Positions 1 through 11,040 of a stretch of DNA of 64,000 bases are shown piece by piece. The translations under genes and the position numbers were made by a program. The notes beneath the pieces are model-generated. The model had not been told where the DNA came from and searched no databases. It saw only the letters and a program-made list of their open reading frames with translations. Every line of letters begins with the position of its first letter. Position 1 is the first letter of the stretch. Origin of the DNA: Zea mays (lineage: Eukaryota; Streptophyta; Magnoliopsida; Poales; Poaceae); assembly GCF_902167145.1 (NCBI RefSeq), contig NC_050104.1:105101849-105165848 (forward strand), read 5' to 3'.

Positions 1-1442
1 GTGCGCTTGCAGTAGGGGGTTACAAGCGTCCACGCGGGAGGGAGCGAGCGGCCCTGCGCGAGCGCCGTCCCGTCCTTCTCCGCGCGGCCAACCCTCTGTA
101 AGAGGGCCCTGGACCTTCCTTTTATAGGCGTAAGGAAAGGATCCAGGTGTACAATGGGGGGTGTAGCAGTGTGCTAACGTGTCTAGCGGAGGAGAGCTAG
201 TGCCCTAAGTACATGCCATCGTGGCAGCCGGAGAGGTTTTGGCACCCGGTTCGTGAGGTGTCGTGGTCGTCGGAGGAGCGCTGGAGCCTGGCGGAAGGAC
301 AGCTGTCGGGGCTGTCGAGTCATTGCTGACGTCTTCTTGCTTCCGTAAGGGGGCTGAGAGCCGCCGTCGTCATAGAGCATGCGGGGCGCCATCATTACCT
401 GTTTAGCGGAGCGAGCCAGATGGGACGCCGGTCTTGTTCCCCGTAGCCTGAGTCAGCTCGGGGTAGGGTAATGATGGCAACTCCTGTGACGTGGTTGGTC
501 CGAGCCCTAGGTTGGACGAGGTGGAGGCTCCTCCGAGGTCGAGGTCGAGTCTGTCTTCCAAGGCCGAGGTCGAGTCCGAGCCCCTGGGTCGGGCGAGGCG
601 GAGACCGTCGGCTGAGGCCAGGGCTGAGTCCGAGCCCTGGGGTCGGGCGAAGCGGAGTTCGTCGTCTTCCGGGGCTGAGCCTGAGTCCGAGCCCTGGAGT
701 CGGGCGAAGCGGAGTTCGTCGTCTTCCGGGGCTGAGCCCGAGTCCGAGCCCTGGGGTCGGGCGAAGCGGAGTTCGTCGTCTTCCGGGGCTGAGCCCGAGT
801 CCGAGCCCTGGGGTCGGGCGAAGCGGAGTTCGTCGTCTTCCGGGGCTGAGCCCGAGTCTGAGCCCTGGGGGCGGGCGAAGCGGAGTTCGTCGTCTTCCGG
901 GGCTGAGCCCGAGTCCGAGCCCTGGGATCGGGCGAAGCGGAGTTTCCTATGGCGCCTGAGGCCGGACTTGGCTGCTGTCAGCCTCACTCTGTCGAGTGGC
1001 ACAGCAGTCGGAGCGGCGCAGGCGGCGCTGTCCTCTTGTCAGGCCGGTCAGTGGAGCGGCGAAATGACTACGGTCACTTCGGTTCTGTCAACTGGAGGGC
1101 GCGCGTCAGGATAAAGGTGTTAGGCCACCTTTGCATTAAATGCCCCTGCGATTTGGTCGGTTGGCGTGGCGATTTGGCCAAGGTTGCTTCTTGGTGAAGA
1201 CTGGGCCTCGGGCGAGCCGAAGGTGTGTCCGTTGCTGGAGGGGGTCCTCGGGCGAGACGTAAATCCTCTGGGGTCGGCTGCCCTTGCCCGAGGCTGGGCT
1301 CAGGCGAGGCGTGATCGTGTCCCTCGAATGGACCGATCCTTGACTTAATCGTACCCATCAGGCCTTTGCAGCTTTGTGCTGATGGGGGTTACCAGCTGAG
1401 ATTTAGGAGTCTTGAGGGTACCCCTAATTATGGTCCCCGACA
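1..1442 (-). repeat. Element C 3' LTR, truncated by window start
   Basis: Positions 1-1442 match 38515-39898 almost throughout, with roughly 35 substitutions by eye, one 1-bp indel and one extra 57-bp tandem unit. The terminus reading TGTCGGGGACC on the minus strand is at 1442. It directly abuts a purine-rich tract (minus strand of 1443-1459), which is the polypurine tract expected before a 3' LTR. About 175 bp of the LTR lie outside the window. A TATA-like TATAAAAGG lies on the minus strand at 118-126, matching the one in the 5' LTR. Confidence 0.9.
623..944 (-). repeat. 57-bp tandem repeat array in C 3' LTR (six copies)
   Basis: Units begin at 623, 674, 731, 788, 845 and 902. Five are spaced 57 bp apart; the first lacks 6 bp. 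Each contains the plus-strand core gagccctgg, ggcgaagcggagttcgtc and ttccgggg. Because 57 is a multiple of three, the array leaves open frames on both strands, which are an artefact. The equivalent array in the 5' LTR has five copies. Confidence 0.9.
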
Positions 1443-1662
1443 GTAGCCCCCGAGCCTCGAAGGGAGTGTTAATACTCGCTTGGAGGCTTTTGTCGCACTT
1501 TTTTGCAAGGGGACCAACCTTTCTCGGTTGCGTTTTGTTCCGGTGGGTGCGCGCGAGCGCACCCGCCGGGTGTAGCCCCCGAGGCCTCGGAGGAGTGGTT
1601 TGACTCCTTCGAGGTATTAATGCATTTCGCAATGCTTCGGCCGGTCTGGTTGTTCCCTCATG
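1443..1662 (-). other. Element C internal 3' end with polypurine tract
   Basis: This short piece joins C's 3' LTR to the A insertion. Its minus strand ends in a G-rich purine tract just before the LTR (1443-1459), the plus-strand priming site for reverse transcription. It is the continuation of 14452-17206, split by element A. I see no gene. Confidence 0.75.
1658..1662. other. Target-site duplication of element A (left copy)
   Basis: The pentamer tcatg at 1658-1662 is repeated exactly at 14447-14451, flanking the TG...CA termini of A. This is the 5-bp duplication expected from LTR-retrotransposon integration. Confidence 0.93.
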
Positions 1663-4600
1663 TGTAACACCATAAAAGCCATCAATTAAAATAATAAATT
1701 TAGATATTATATTGATTAGGGTAATAAAATTTTTAGTGTTTAATTGTTCATTTGCATCGTTTTCTTTGTATGCACTTGATTGATTATCGGATGATTGTTG
1801 TTAATTTCCTTTTAAAAAGAAATCTTAGTAATTAAACAATAATTGAGAAATATAATAATTATTAGTCTAAAAATGAGTATTTTGTTTATAAATATTTTTG
1901 GTGAATTTTTATAGATTTTTGAGCTCCTTAAATAAGCGTTTCGGAATTGTAAAAAAAAAACCCAGCCGACCGGCCCACTTAGGGGCCCAAAATCCCCTAA
2001 CCCTAACCCCTGCGCACCACGCGCGCGCGTCCCTGGGCAAAGCCCCAGCCGCCGCCACTCTCACTCTCTCTCCCTCCATTCTCTCTCTCCCACTCTCTCT
2101 TCCGCCGCCGCCTCTCTCCCTCACTTCTCTCTCTCGCTTCTCTCTCTACTCCCTCAGCCGCACGCACCCAGACCGCTCCACCCGCGGCGCCCGCCATCCC
2201 GCGCGCCTAGGCCGCGCGACGCGCGTGCGCGCCCAAGCCCAGTGGCCGACCGCGCGGGCTGCTCCTGTCCCGACCGCGCCGAGCAGACCCTGCCACGACT
2301 GCGATGCCTCGCGTCCGTTTGCCAAGCCGAGCCGTGACCCGCGCGACCGTTTCTGCGATTAATGGAGCTTCAATCGCGGCCATGATTTGCCCTGCGTAAT
2401 GGTAGCATCAAACGGACACCAGTTTCCTTTTCCCTCTCCCTGATTTCTCTCCGGTAACGTCTCCATTGATGGCCAGTGAAGGACGCCGGCGCCTCTCCCT
2501 CTCTCTATAAAAGGCAGAGCCTCTCTCTCCCATCCTCACAACCCAAGCTCGTCCCATCTCCCCAGTGCACTGTTCGACGTCGTCGTTAGTCGCCGTTCGT
2601 CGCCGGAGTTCACGGAGCCCGTAGTTCGCCGGAGTGTACCGTTCGTCGCCGGAGTTCGCCGGAGCGACACACTCGCCGTCCGTAGTCGAGCCCCGCTCTC
2701 CGTCCGGCCGAACCCCGTCGATCCATCCCCGTCACACGCGCGAACCCAAGGTTGATGACGACCCAAATCTATTTTGTGTATTTTATAAAACACTTTTTGA
2801 TTCGATTCATTAGTTGTATATTTTGTTTGTTGTAATATGAACACGTGTGATTCACAATTTACATGTATGAGCGTTATGGAATTATTTGGTAGATTCATGC
2901 AATTATTCGTACACCGTTATATTTCATGTTAGTCGTGGTGTTGAATTTTGGTTTAGAGAAATATGACGTAGTTTTAATAGTCACACGTTGGTGATAAAAA
3001 TACTAGATAGGAATTTTCGTAGTTAAATTTGGTCACAATAAACTGTAGAAGCTATTTGGAGAATTATAGGTACAATTTTGATGGATTAGAAAAATGGTAT
3101 AGAACTCCTGTCATATGAATAAAATAGGATTGTTAGACGATTTGTTCGATTATTTAATTAATATCTTATTTTGGAAAGTAAAGAGAAAATATCATTGGTA
3201 GACGGTAAAATAGGTTTTGCTAGTCAAATAAACATGTTCACAGATTTAGAACTTAAAATTTTTAGAGTACTCGTTTGTGTCAAATAACCCCGCTTGTGTT
3301 AGAAAATGTGCAATTAGTAGTTTATGTAGATTTTTAGAATATTAATATTATTAGATTTATTTTTGGTCATACTAACTAATTTGTGTTAAAGTAATATTAG
3401 GTATTAATTTATTTATTAGTATTAAAAGATAATAAGTATTATTTATCTTCACTGATGATGTTAAAAATAAATTAATACTGGTTTAAAACTATATTTATTA
3501 TACCCACTCATAAATTCGCGATTAGGATTACATTAATAGCTATAATTGAATTAATAAGTATTTACGCGATTAGGACGTATTTAAGATGTGATTAGTGCGA
3601 TGTGTTAATGTGTACGTATTGGTGTATGTTTATGAATGGTGCATGTTTATTTATTGGTGTATGTTTTATTTTTGTATGTGCGCTATGCGACTCTATTAGA
3701 AGCGGATTGTGCGGTAGGTGATCCGAACTCGTTCGAGGACGATCCGCAGGACTCGCTTGAGCAAGGCAAGTGGATTCTCCCTCTGCATACTCTTTTTGTA
3801 CCCAGACATTGCATTTAATAATGTTTACTTTTGATATACTGCATAATTTGATGGGTTTCACCTAATTAAGGATTTCCTAGATTTACTACCTGTATTCCTT
3901 GTTTAACCTGGGGAAATAATTAAGCTGTGCAAGATTTATGCTACCGCTCAACTTAATGATTTCTTAATGTCACTCATTAATTTGTTTTAATGTTCCAAAG
4001 ATTTAATTGGCAATTATGGCATTAACCCGATGGTTAAGATAACTTTATTGCAAATTTAGTTGGAACATGGAGTGACCACCCAGGATAACAGTGCAACCAC
4101 GAGTGCTATCATGGCTCTGGCTTTGGTAATTAGCTCTATATACTTAGTGCCTAGCAACCTTACCTGAAATATGGGCAAGAGGGGGAGCGGTAGGTGCTGG
4201 CAGCCCACGTTAACATGGGGTCGTATTCTTGGCTAAGGTACCTCACCCAGGGGGCCACCACCATCGTCTTTAGAAACCTTAGCGGGTTGCTTCGTATTAA
4301 GGTATTTTGTGAAAACCTCATAATGGATCCCTAGCCATTCACCTCGGCAGTGTTTAAGGGTCCGATCAACCTGGGCTAGATGGGATACATGGCTTGTGGG
4401 TAAAGTTGTACCACCTCTGCAGAGTGTAAAACTGATATATCAGCCGTGCTCCCGGTTATGAGCGACCTGGACTCCTCACATGATAATTGAACTTGAAGAT
4501 GTAATTAAATTGAGATCCGATGATCTGCCAATAATTTGCTTAAGTGGTTTCACTTAAGTGTTTTTGTTATATTCATATTACTTTGTTCAATTGGGATATT

Positions 4601-5067
4601 TGGGATTCACTCTTATTAGTAAGACAGGTGTTGATAATAAAATGTTGACCAACTAAAATGCTTACTGCTCAACCTTAGCTTCACCTTGTTATACCTGCAT
4701 CAGTTTTTCCCCCACTTGCTGAGCCCCGACCATAAGTGAGCTCACCCTTGCTTAATTTTGATCAGAGGGTGATGCTGGAGACTTTGATGGAGATTTTATC
4801 GACGACGATGAATTCTAAAGTCTAACGATACGCCGGTCAACTTCCTGTGGAAGATTGCCCAGTTGTTTATTTTCCGCTCTACTTTGATGTGATACTTGCT
4901 TAAGACACAATGTCTCAGATGATGTAATAAAGTTTTATACTCTCTTTACGTCTTTATTGCATTGTCTTTTGATATATTACACTTGTGACGTCAACATATG
5001 TGTGGAAATGGATCCTGGCACACATATGGTATGCGCTCGGTTCTACCCCCTGGAACCGGGTGTGACA
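1663..5067 (+). repeat. Element A 5' LTR
   Basis: It is 3405 bp, starts TGTAACACC and ends GGTGTGACA. It holds a CT-rich tract and the TATA box at 2506, so U3 is the first roughly 880 bp. Short ORFs inside (for example at 1898-2362) are duplicated in the other LTR and are not genes. Confidence 0.94.
2506..2514 (+). promoter_or_regulatory. TATA box of element A 5' LTR
   Basis: TATAAAAGG follows a long CT-rich pyrimidine patch. Transcription would be expected to begin about 30 bp downstream, near 2540. The same motif occurs in the 3' LTR at 11885. Confidence 0.6.
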
Positions 5068-5071
5068 GAAG

Positions 5072-5083
5072 TGGTATCAAAGC
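5072..5083 (+). other. Primer-binding site of element A (initiator tRNA-Met type)
   Basis: tggtatcaaagc begins 4 bp after the LTR end. It matches the usual TGGTATCAGAGC primer site for initiator methionine tRNA with one mismatch. Confidence 0.85.
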
Positions 5084-5218
5084 TATGCTGACCCTAGGTC
5101 GTTAGATTAGTTAGAAATGGAAAGCCTAATTGTTCAAAACTTGCTAATTTCATTCCTATAAATTCCTTTATCAGTCTTACCTCTTTGAAATTCAACTAAG
5201 TTGACTCTTCTCTTATAG

Positions 5219-6225
5219 ATGGTTCACACCCTCCAAACTACCCGCGTCAACACCAGCTACGCCCCTCAGCCCCGGCAGGTCCCGGTCTACCCAGTGGTAG
5301 TCGAGGAAGCTCCAGCGGATCTCCCTCCCATCCAAGTGGAGAACGTGATCAACCTGGAGGACAGCTCGGAGGAGCAGCTGCCGACCCCCACCCCGTTGGC
5401 CGAGTCCCTGGCCTACGCAGCTGGGTCATCGATGTCAGCATCGTCGGCACCAGCCTTTCAGGCACCTGCACCTGGAGGCGACGACCCCGACGACTCCGGA
5501 GACGGCGATGACGAGGATGACGATGAAGACGATGGAGAAGACGGACACATCAACGAGGAAGCTGACTACGCCCAGCAGGACCACTTCATGGGGATTGGTC
5601 CAGTTGTCGAACATTATACATCAATGTTCGAGACAGGACACTTCCCCAACCTGCTGCAAGCAGTGCTGCACGAGCTAGGAGCCTATGCCCGCCCCTGTAC
5701 GAAACGAGGCGAGTGAGCGAGCCTCCCCGGGCTTGCTATTACATCACTCGCATCCATGTCAGGGTGATGGATGCAGGTGACAGGGGATTGAGGACTCTGT
5801 CTGCTCACGAGTCCCTGATACCGCTGTCCACCTACGCTGCCTCTGTCAGCGACGCTGCCCGTCGGACCCTGTGGTCGCTTAGCCACACGTACCGGCAGCA
5901 ACTGCAGAACACAAGGTTCAGGCATCTCCCTCAGCGCCTGCGAGGAGAGAACCAGACCAACATTGTCCCAGGAGAGCCTGGTGAGGATCGCCTCAACACC
6001 CTAGTTGGTGTAGTGGCCGGTCTCAACACCGACCTGGACAGTGCCACTCTGGACCTCTACAGTGTGCACTTGGAGCTGGAGAATGCCCACGCCAGGATTG
6101 CAGCCCTGGAAGCCCAACTGCAAGGACTGAATCCGCCAGAAGCTCAGGTTCCCGCCGTGGCGTTGTCTCCTCCCCGCAAGAGGATGCGCTATGGAGAGCC
6201 CGGATCCGTCACTAGGCTGCTTTAG
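5219..6225 (+). pseudogene. Accessory pre-gag ORF of element A, split by a frameshift
   Basis: Two overlapping reading frames lie between the primer-binding site and gag. The first (5219-5716, 165 codons) begins with ATG, has an Asp/Glu-rich stretch (about residues 85-110), and stops at 5714-5716. The second is open from upstream of 5700 to 6225 and contains a coiled-coil-like segment near 6000-6120 and a basic patch PPRKRMR near its end. The reading shifts at a C-run around 5690, where one lost base would explain the break. I infer one ancestral protein of about 335 residues. I do not recognise a catalytic domain. Element B carries an intact small coiled-coil ORF in the same place. A programmed frameshift is the alternative. 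Confidence 0.6.
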
Positions 6226-6480
6226 GAGTTTTTGAGTCATGATGTAATAAGATATACTTCGCGTTAGACGATGATACTCTCTTTATGTTATCATATTAAT
6301 AAATATCAACCATGTGATGGTGATTGATTGAAATGTTTGATTTGGATCTTTGTTTGAGTGCAATGGTCTTATGGAATGATGGCCATAAGAACATATAAAA
6401 ATTTTAAAACTTAAGGCATTTCCCCTCTAGAATCTTTCTACTCTTCTCTTCTCTAAGATGTTCACTTTCTAACCAATCAG

Positions 6481-9400
6481 ATGGTGAATCAACGTCAAGG
6501 ACCTAACAACCGGAACCAGCGTGGACAACAAGCACCACCACCACCGCCACCACCAAATCCCAATATGGAGCAGTTCATCGCCGCCCAAATGCAGATTCTG
6601 CAAGGACTCACTGCTGCGGTTCAGCAATTGCAACAGAACCAACAGATTCAGCAACCCCAGCAGCAGCAGTATGCACCCCCGGCCAGAGATAAGCACCGGG
6701 ACTTTATGAGTCATCACCCGCCGACATTCTCTCATGCGGTTGATCCCCTGGATGCCGATGACTGGCTCAAAGTCATTGGAAAGAAGCTGGACATAACTCA
6801 GTGCAACGACCGAGAGAAGGTCTTGTACGCCTCGGGAAGACTCGAGGGAGCTGCGTCCGATTGGTGGGATGCCTTCACAGCGGCACATCCCAACGCAGAT
6901 ACCATAACCTGGCAGGAGTTTCAGGAGAACTTCCGCTCTCACCACATCCCCTCTGGAATCATGAAGCTGAAGAAGAAGGAGTTCCTTTCCCTTACTCAAG
7001 GGAACATGACTGTTAGTGAGTATCGTGATCGCTTCACTCAGCTTTCACGCTACGCACCAGAGGAAGTGGACACTTATGAGAAGCGCCAAGAGCGTTTCCT
7101 GGAAGGGTTGATTGGACCTTTGAACTATCAACTTCAGAGTCACACTTTTCCCAACTTCCAGACACTGCTGAACAAGGCAATTGGCCTAGAAAGCAAAAGG
7201 AAGGAGCTATCTGACCATAAGAGAAAATTCCAAGGTCAGTCCAGCAGGAACACTCGTCCGAATAATGCTCAAGGTTCGCAGTTCCGCTCTGGAAATCAGG
7301 GTGGAAACAATTATCAAGTGCAACGCTCTGGACAGCAAGGCCAGAGAAATAATCAGAGTCAGAACCAGCAAAGGAGCAACCCCCAGACCAACCAGAGGTC
7401 TGGTGGAAATTCACAGAACCGTCAAGGTGGCACCAACAACACTCAGGCCAGAAACAACGCACCTGTCCAACCCAATGGATGTTTCAAGTGCGGTGAACTA
7501 GGCCACTATGCCAACAACTGCCCAAGGCGCAACCAACAGACACCCCAGAAAAACAATACTCAGAGGAATGACCAGAACACCCCCGCTCGTGGATCTGCTC
7601 AGAACAAGACACCACAGAACCAGAGCAGAGGAAGGGTCAATCACGTCACTGCGGAATCAGTGCCTGAAGATGCCGACATAGTGTATGGTATGTTCCTTGT
7701 TAACTCCATACCTGCATCAGTTTTATTTGACTCTGGAGCATCACATTCATTTATAACTGAGTCATTTGTGGAAAAACATAACATACCTAAGTACCCTCTG
7801 AAGAGGATATTACACATTAGTTCACCTGGAGGTGACATGAAGGCCACACACTCATGCCCTCATGTTAATATCAAGATTCAAGGAATAGATTTTACAGTCG
7901 ACCCAGTGGTCCTAGGATCCAACGGGATTGATGTGATTCTTGGATGCAATTGGTTGAAAAGTTGTGATGGAGTGATACGGTGTGCCAATGGAACAATTAT
8001 GTTGACAAGTCCTCAAGGTGAAAGGATCCAAGTTAACATAGACAAGTCAACAGATGAAAAAGGGAAGACAGTGATCAATCACTTGGAAGAAAAGCCCTTG
8101 GAAAATATCAAAGTAGTGTGCGAATACCCAGACATATTTCCGGAGGAATTGCCAGGTATGCCACCTGACCGTGATATAGAGTTTTCTATTGAATTATTAC
8201 CCGGAACCGCACCTATCTCGAAAAGACCATATAGAATGGATGTTAAAGATTTAGTAGAATTGAAGAAACAAATAGAAGAATTACTAGAAAAAGGTTTCAT
8301 TCGCCCAAGTTCATCCCCTTGGGGAGCCCCAGTGCTATTTGTGAACAAGAAGGATGGTTCGAGGAGAATGTGTGTTGATTATAGAAGTTTGAATGAAGTA
8401 ACCATCAAGAATAAATACCCACTACCTCGGATTGAAGATTTATTCGATCAAATGAAAGGAGCTAAGGTATTCTCGAAGATAGATCTGAGATCGGGATACC
8501 ATCAGTTAAAGATTCGAGCAGAAGATGTACCGAAGACAGCCTTCACGACGAGATATGGATTATATGAGTTTTTGGTCATGTCGTTTGGACTGACTAATGC
8601 ACCAGCATACTTTATGAACTTGATGAATAAAGTATTCATGGAATATCTGGATCAGTTTGTGGTCGTATTTATTGACGACATACTGATATATTCTTCGAAT
8701 GAAGAAGCACACGAAGATCATCTAAGGCTAGTCCTACAAAAGCTTCGTGACAACCAACTGTACGCAAAACTCTCGAAGTGTGATTTTTGGTTGAAGGAAG
8801 TTGCTTTCTTAGGGCATATTGTTACCGATGGTGGAATTAAAGTGGACCCAGGAAAGATAAGTGAGATACTGAATTGGAAGCAACCCAAGGATGCGTCCAA
8901 GATCAGAAGTTTTCTTGGTTTGGCAGGATACTATAGAAGATTTATTGAAGGTTTTTCCAAGTTAGTAAAACCACTTACCTCACTACTGGAGAAAGGCAAA
9001 GAGTTCAAATGGGATGAAGCTTGCCAGAATTGTTTTGAAGAACTCAAGAAGAGGTTAACCACTGCACCAATATTGGTAATGCCAGACATCCACAAGGGAT
9101 TTGATGTGTATTGCGATGCATCACACCTTGGACTTGGATGTGTGCTAATGCAAGAAGGAAAGGTGATTGCTTATGCTTCAAGACAGTTGAGGAAACATGA
9201 GAAGAATTATCCTACGCATGATTTGGAACTAGCTGCCGTAGTGCATGCCTTGAAGATTTGGAGGCACTATATGATTGGAAACAAGTGCAAAATCTTCACG
9301 GATCACAAAAGCTTGAAATATATATTCACTCAGAAGGAACTCAACCTCAGACAGAGAAGATGGCTTGAGTTGATTAAAGATTATGATTTGGAAATACAAT

Positions 9401-11004
9401 ATCACCCCGGAAAAGCAAATGTAGTAGCTGATGCTTTGAGCCGTAAGGGTCAAGTAAACAACATCACTACTCATTTGATGTCACAGGAATTGTGCTGGGA
9501 AATGGAACGACTCAACCTTGGATTTCTCAATAATGTAGAAGCAACGGTGATGGAAGTCGAATCTACTTTGGAAGAAGAGATTCGTAAAGGACAAGAATCT
9601 GATGAGAAAATTAAGGAAATTAAAGCTTTGATTGGTTTGGGTAAAGCCCCAGATTTCACGGAAGATGAACAAGGCACAATATGGTTTAAGAAGAGAATCT
9701 GTGTACCAGAAATCGAGCACTTGCGCCAACTTATTTTGAGAGAAGCTCATGATTCAGCTTACTCTATTCACCCTGGAAGTACAAAGATGTACCAGGACCT
9801 TAAAGAAAAGTATTGGTGGTACGGTTTGAAAAGAGATGTTGCTACTCATGTTGCATTATGTGACGTGTGTCAGCGAGTTAAAGCCGAACACCAAAGACCA
9901 GCAGGATTGCTACAACCTCTCAAGGTACCGGAATGGAAATGGGAAGAAATCAGTATGGATTTCATAGTTGGACTACCCCGTACTCGAGATGGCTATGATT
10001 CAATATGGGTCATAGTAGACAGATTAACTAAAGTGGCACACTTTATACCTGTGAAGACAACCTACTCAGGAGCCCAGTTAGCAGAGTTATACATGTCAAG
10101 GATTGTTTGTCTGCATGGAGTACCAAAGAAGATCGTATCAGATCGAGGAACCCAGTTTACCTCACGCTTTTGGAAAAGACTACATGAGTCCATGGATACC
10201 AAGCTAAATTTTAGTTCAGCTTATCATCCGCAGACGGATGGGCAAACGGAAAGAACAAACCAAGTGTTGGAGGATATGTTAAGAGCTTGCGCTCTAAAAC
10301 ATGGTAGAAGCTGGGATAAAAGTTTGCCTTATGCAGAATTCTCGTATAACAACAGTTATCAGGCAAGTCTAAAAATGGCACCATTTGAAGCACTATATGG
10401 ACGAAAGTGTAGAACACCGCTTTATTGGAATCAGACTGGGGAAAGTCAAGTATTTGGTCCAGAAATTCTCCAAGAGGCGGAAAAGCAAGTGCAAATCATC
10501 AGAGAAAATTTGAAGACAGCACAGTCAAGACAGAAGAGCTATGCTGATAATAGAAGAAGAGAATTGATGTTTGAAGTAGGAGACTTCGTATACCTTAAAG
10601 TTTCACCGATGAGAGGAATGAAAAGGTTTAAGGTTAAAGGAAAACTATCACCTCGCTATATCGGCCCATTCAAGATTTTGGAAAGAAAAGGTGAAGTAGC
10701 CTACCAGTTAGAACTACCCGATAGATTATCGGATGTGCATGACGTATTTCACGTATCACAACTTAAGAAGTGCTTAAGAGTACCGGAAGAACAGTTACCC
10801 ATGGAAGAACTGAATGTTAATGAAGATTTAACTTATTCGGAGTACCCAATCAGAATTCTGGAAACATCTCGCAGAATTACACGGAGTAAAGTCATTAACA
10901 TGTGCAAAGTGCAGTGGAGTCATCATTCGGAAGATGAGGCCACTTGGGAAAGAGAAGATGAACTCAGAGCGGAATTCCCCCAGTTATTCTCGGAAGTTTC
11001 TTAA
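6481..11004 (+). CDS. gag-pol: Gag-Pol polyprotein of element A (Gypsy chromovirus)
   Basis: A single uninterrupted ORF of 1507 residues encodes all functions for the element's replication. Gag occupies about residues 1-330, followed by a CCHC zinc knuckle ([14 protein letters not shown], about 334), aspartic protease DSGASHSF (about 417), reverse transcriptase with FIDD (about 730), RNase H beginning YCDASHLG (about 878), integrase with an HHCC zinc finger and D,D,E core (SMDFIVG, SDRGTQF, DGQTER), and a C-terminal chromodomain ([14 protein letters not shown], about 1477). The chromodomain places it in the chromoviruses and would direct integration to heterochromatin. The N-terminus is Gln/Pro-rich with a poly-Pro run. 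The first ATG after a 255-bp spacer is used. No stop or frameshift is present, so it is potentially autonomous. Confidence 0.95.
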   Translation: MVNQRQGPNNRNQRGQQAPPPPPPPNPNMEQFIAAQMQILQGLTAAVQQLQQNQQIQQPQQQQYAPPARDKHRDFMSHHPPTFSHAVDPLDADDWLKVIGKKLDITQCNDREKVLYASGRLEGAASDWWDAFTAAHPNADTITWQEFQENFRSHHIPSGIMKLKKKEFLSLTQGNMTVSEYRDRFTQLSRYAPEEVDTYEKRQERFLEGLIGPLNYQLQSHTFPNFQTLLNKAIGLESKRKELSDHKRKFQGQSSRNTRPNNAQGSQFRSGNQGGNNYQVQRSGQQGQRNNQSQNQQRSNPQTNQRSGGNSQNRQGGTNNTQARNNAPVQPNGCFKCGELGHYANNCPRRNQQTPQKNNTQRNDQNTPARGSAQNKTPQNQSRGRVNHVTAESVPEDADIVYGMFLVNSIPASVLFDSGASHSFITESFVEKHNIPKYPLKRILHISSPGGDMKATHSCPHVNIKIQGIDFTVDPVVLGSNGIDVILGCNWLKSCDGVIRCANGTIMLTSPQGERIQVNIDKSTDEKGKTVINHLEEKPLENIKVVCEYPDIFPEELPGMPPDRDIEFSIELLPGTAPISKRPYRMDVKDLVELKKQIEELLEKGFIRPSSSPWGAPVLFVNKKDGSRRMCVDYRSLNEVTIKNKYPLPRIEDLFDQMKGAKVFSKIDLRSGYHQLKIRAEDVPKTAFTTRYGLYEFLVMSFGLTNAPAYFMNLMNKVFMEYLDQFVVVFIDDILIYSSNEEAHEDHLRLVLQKLRDNQLYAKLSKCDFWLKEVAFLGHIVTDGGIKVDPGKISEILNWKQPKDASKIRSFLGLAGYYRRFIEGFSKLVKPLTSLLEKGKEFKWDEACQNCFEELKKRLTTAPILVMPDIHKGFDVYCDASHLGLGCVLMQEGKVIAYASRQLRKHEKNYPTHDLELAAVVHALKIWRHYMIGNKCKIFTDHKSLKYIFTQKELNLRQRRWLELIKDYDLEIQYHPGKANVVADALSRKGQVNNITTHLMSQELCWEMERLNLGFLNNVEATVMEVESTLEEEIRKGQESDEKIKEIKALIGLGKAPDFTEDEQGTIWFKKRICVPEIEHLRQLILREAHDSAYSIHPGSTKMYQDLKEKYWWYGLKRDVATHVALCDVCQRVKAEHQRPAGLLQPLKVPEWKWEEISMDFIVGLPRTRDGYDSIWVIVDRLTKVAHFIPVKTTYSGAQLAELYMSRIVCLHGVPKKIVSDRGTQFTSRFWKRLHESMDTKLNFSSAYHPQTDGQTERTNQVLEDMLRACALKHGRSWDKSLPYAEFSYNNSYQASLKMAPFEALYGRKCRTPLYWNQTGESQVFGPEILQEAEKQVQIIRENLKTAQSRQKSYADNRRRELMFEVGDFVYLKVSPMRGMKRFKVKGKLSPRYIGPFKILERKGEVAYQLELPDRLSDVHDVFHVSQLKKCLRVPEEQLPMEELNVNEDLTYSEYPIRILETSRRITRSKVINMCKVQWSHHSEDEATWEREDELRAEFPQLFSEVS

Positions 11005-11023
11005 TCTCGAGGACGAGATTCTT

Positions 11024-11040
11024 TTTAAGAGGGGTAGGTT
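11024..11040 (+). other. Polypurine tract of element A
   Basis: The tract ttaagaggggtaggtt sits immediately 5' of the 3' LTR and 20 bp after the gag-pol stop. This is the expected second-strand primer site. Confidence 0.75.

Noticed and set aside
623..944. CRISPR-like regular repeat
   Set aside because: Units are contiguous 57-bp tandem copies without unique spacers, in plant LTR sequence.
403..1114. Overlapping ORFs of 160-207 codons with a repetitive protein on both strands
   Set aside because: They are created by the 57-bp (3 x 19) tandem repeat in the LTR of C; the same ORFs occur in the other LTR with a different copy number.
1898..2362. 154-codon ORF near the start of element A
   Set aside because: It lies in the LTR across the TATA/CT-rich region, is duplicated in the 3' LTR where its frame changes with an A-run indel, and has no known domain.
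5072..5083. tRNA-Met-like sequence after the LTR of A
   Set aside because: It is only a 12-bp primer-binding match, not a tRNA gene.
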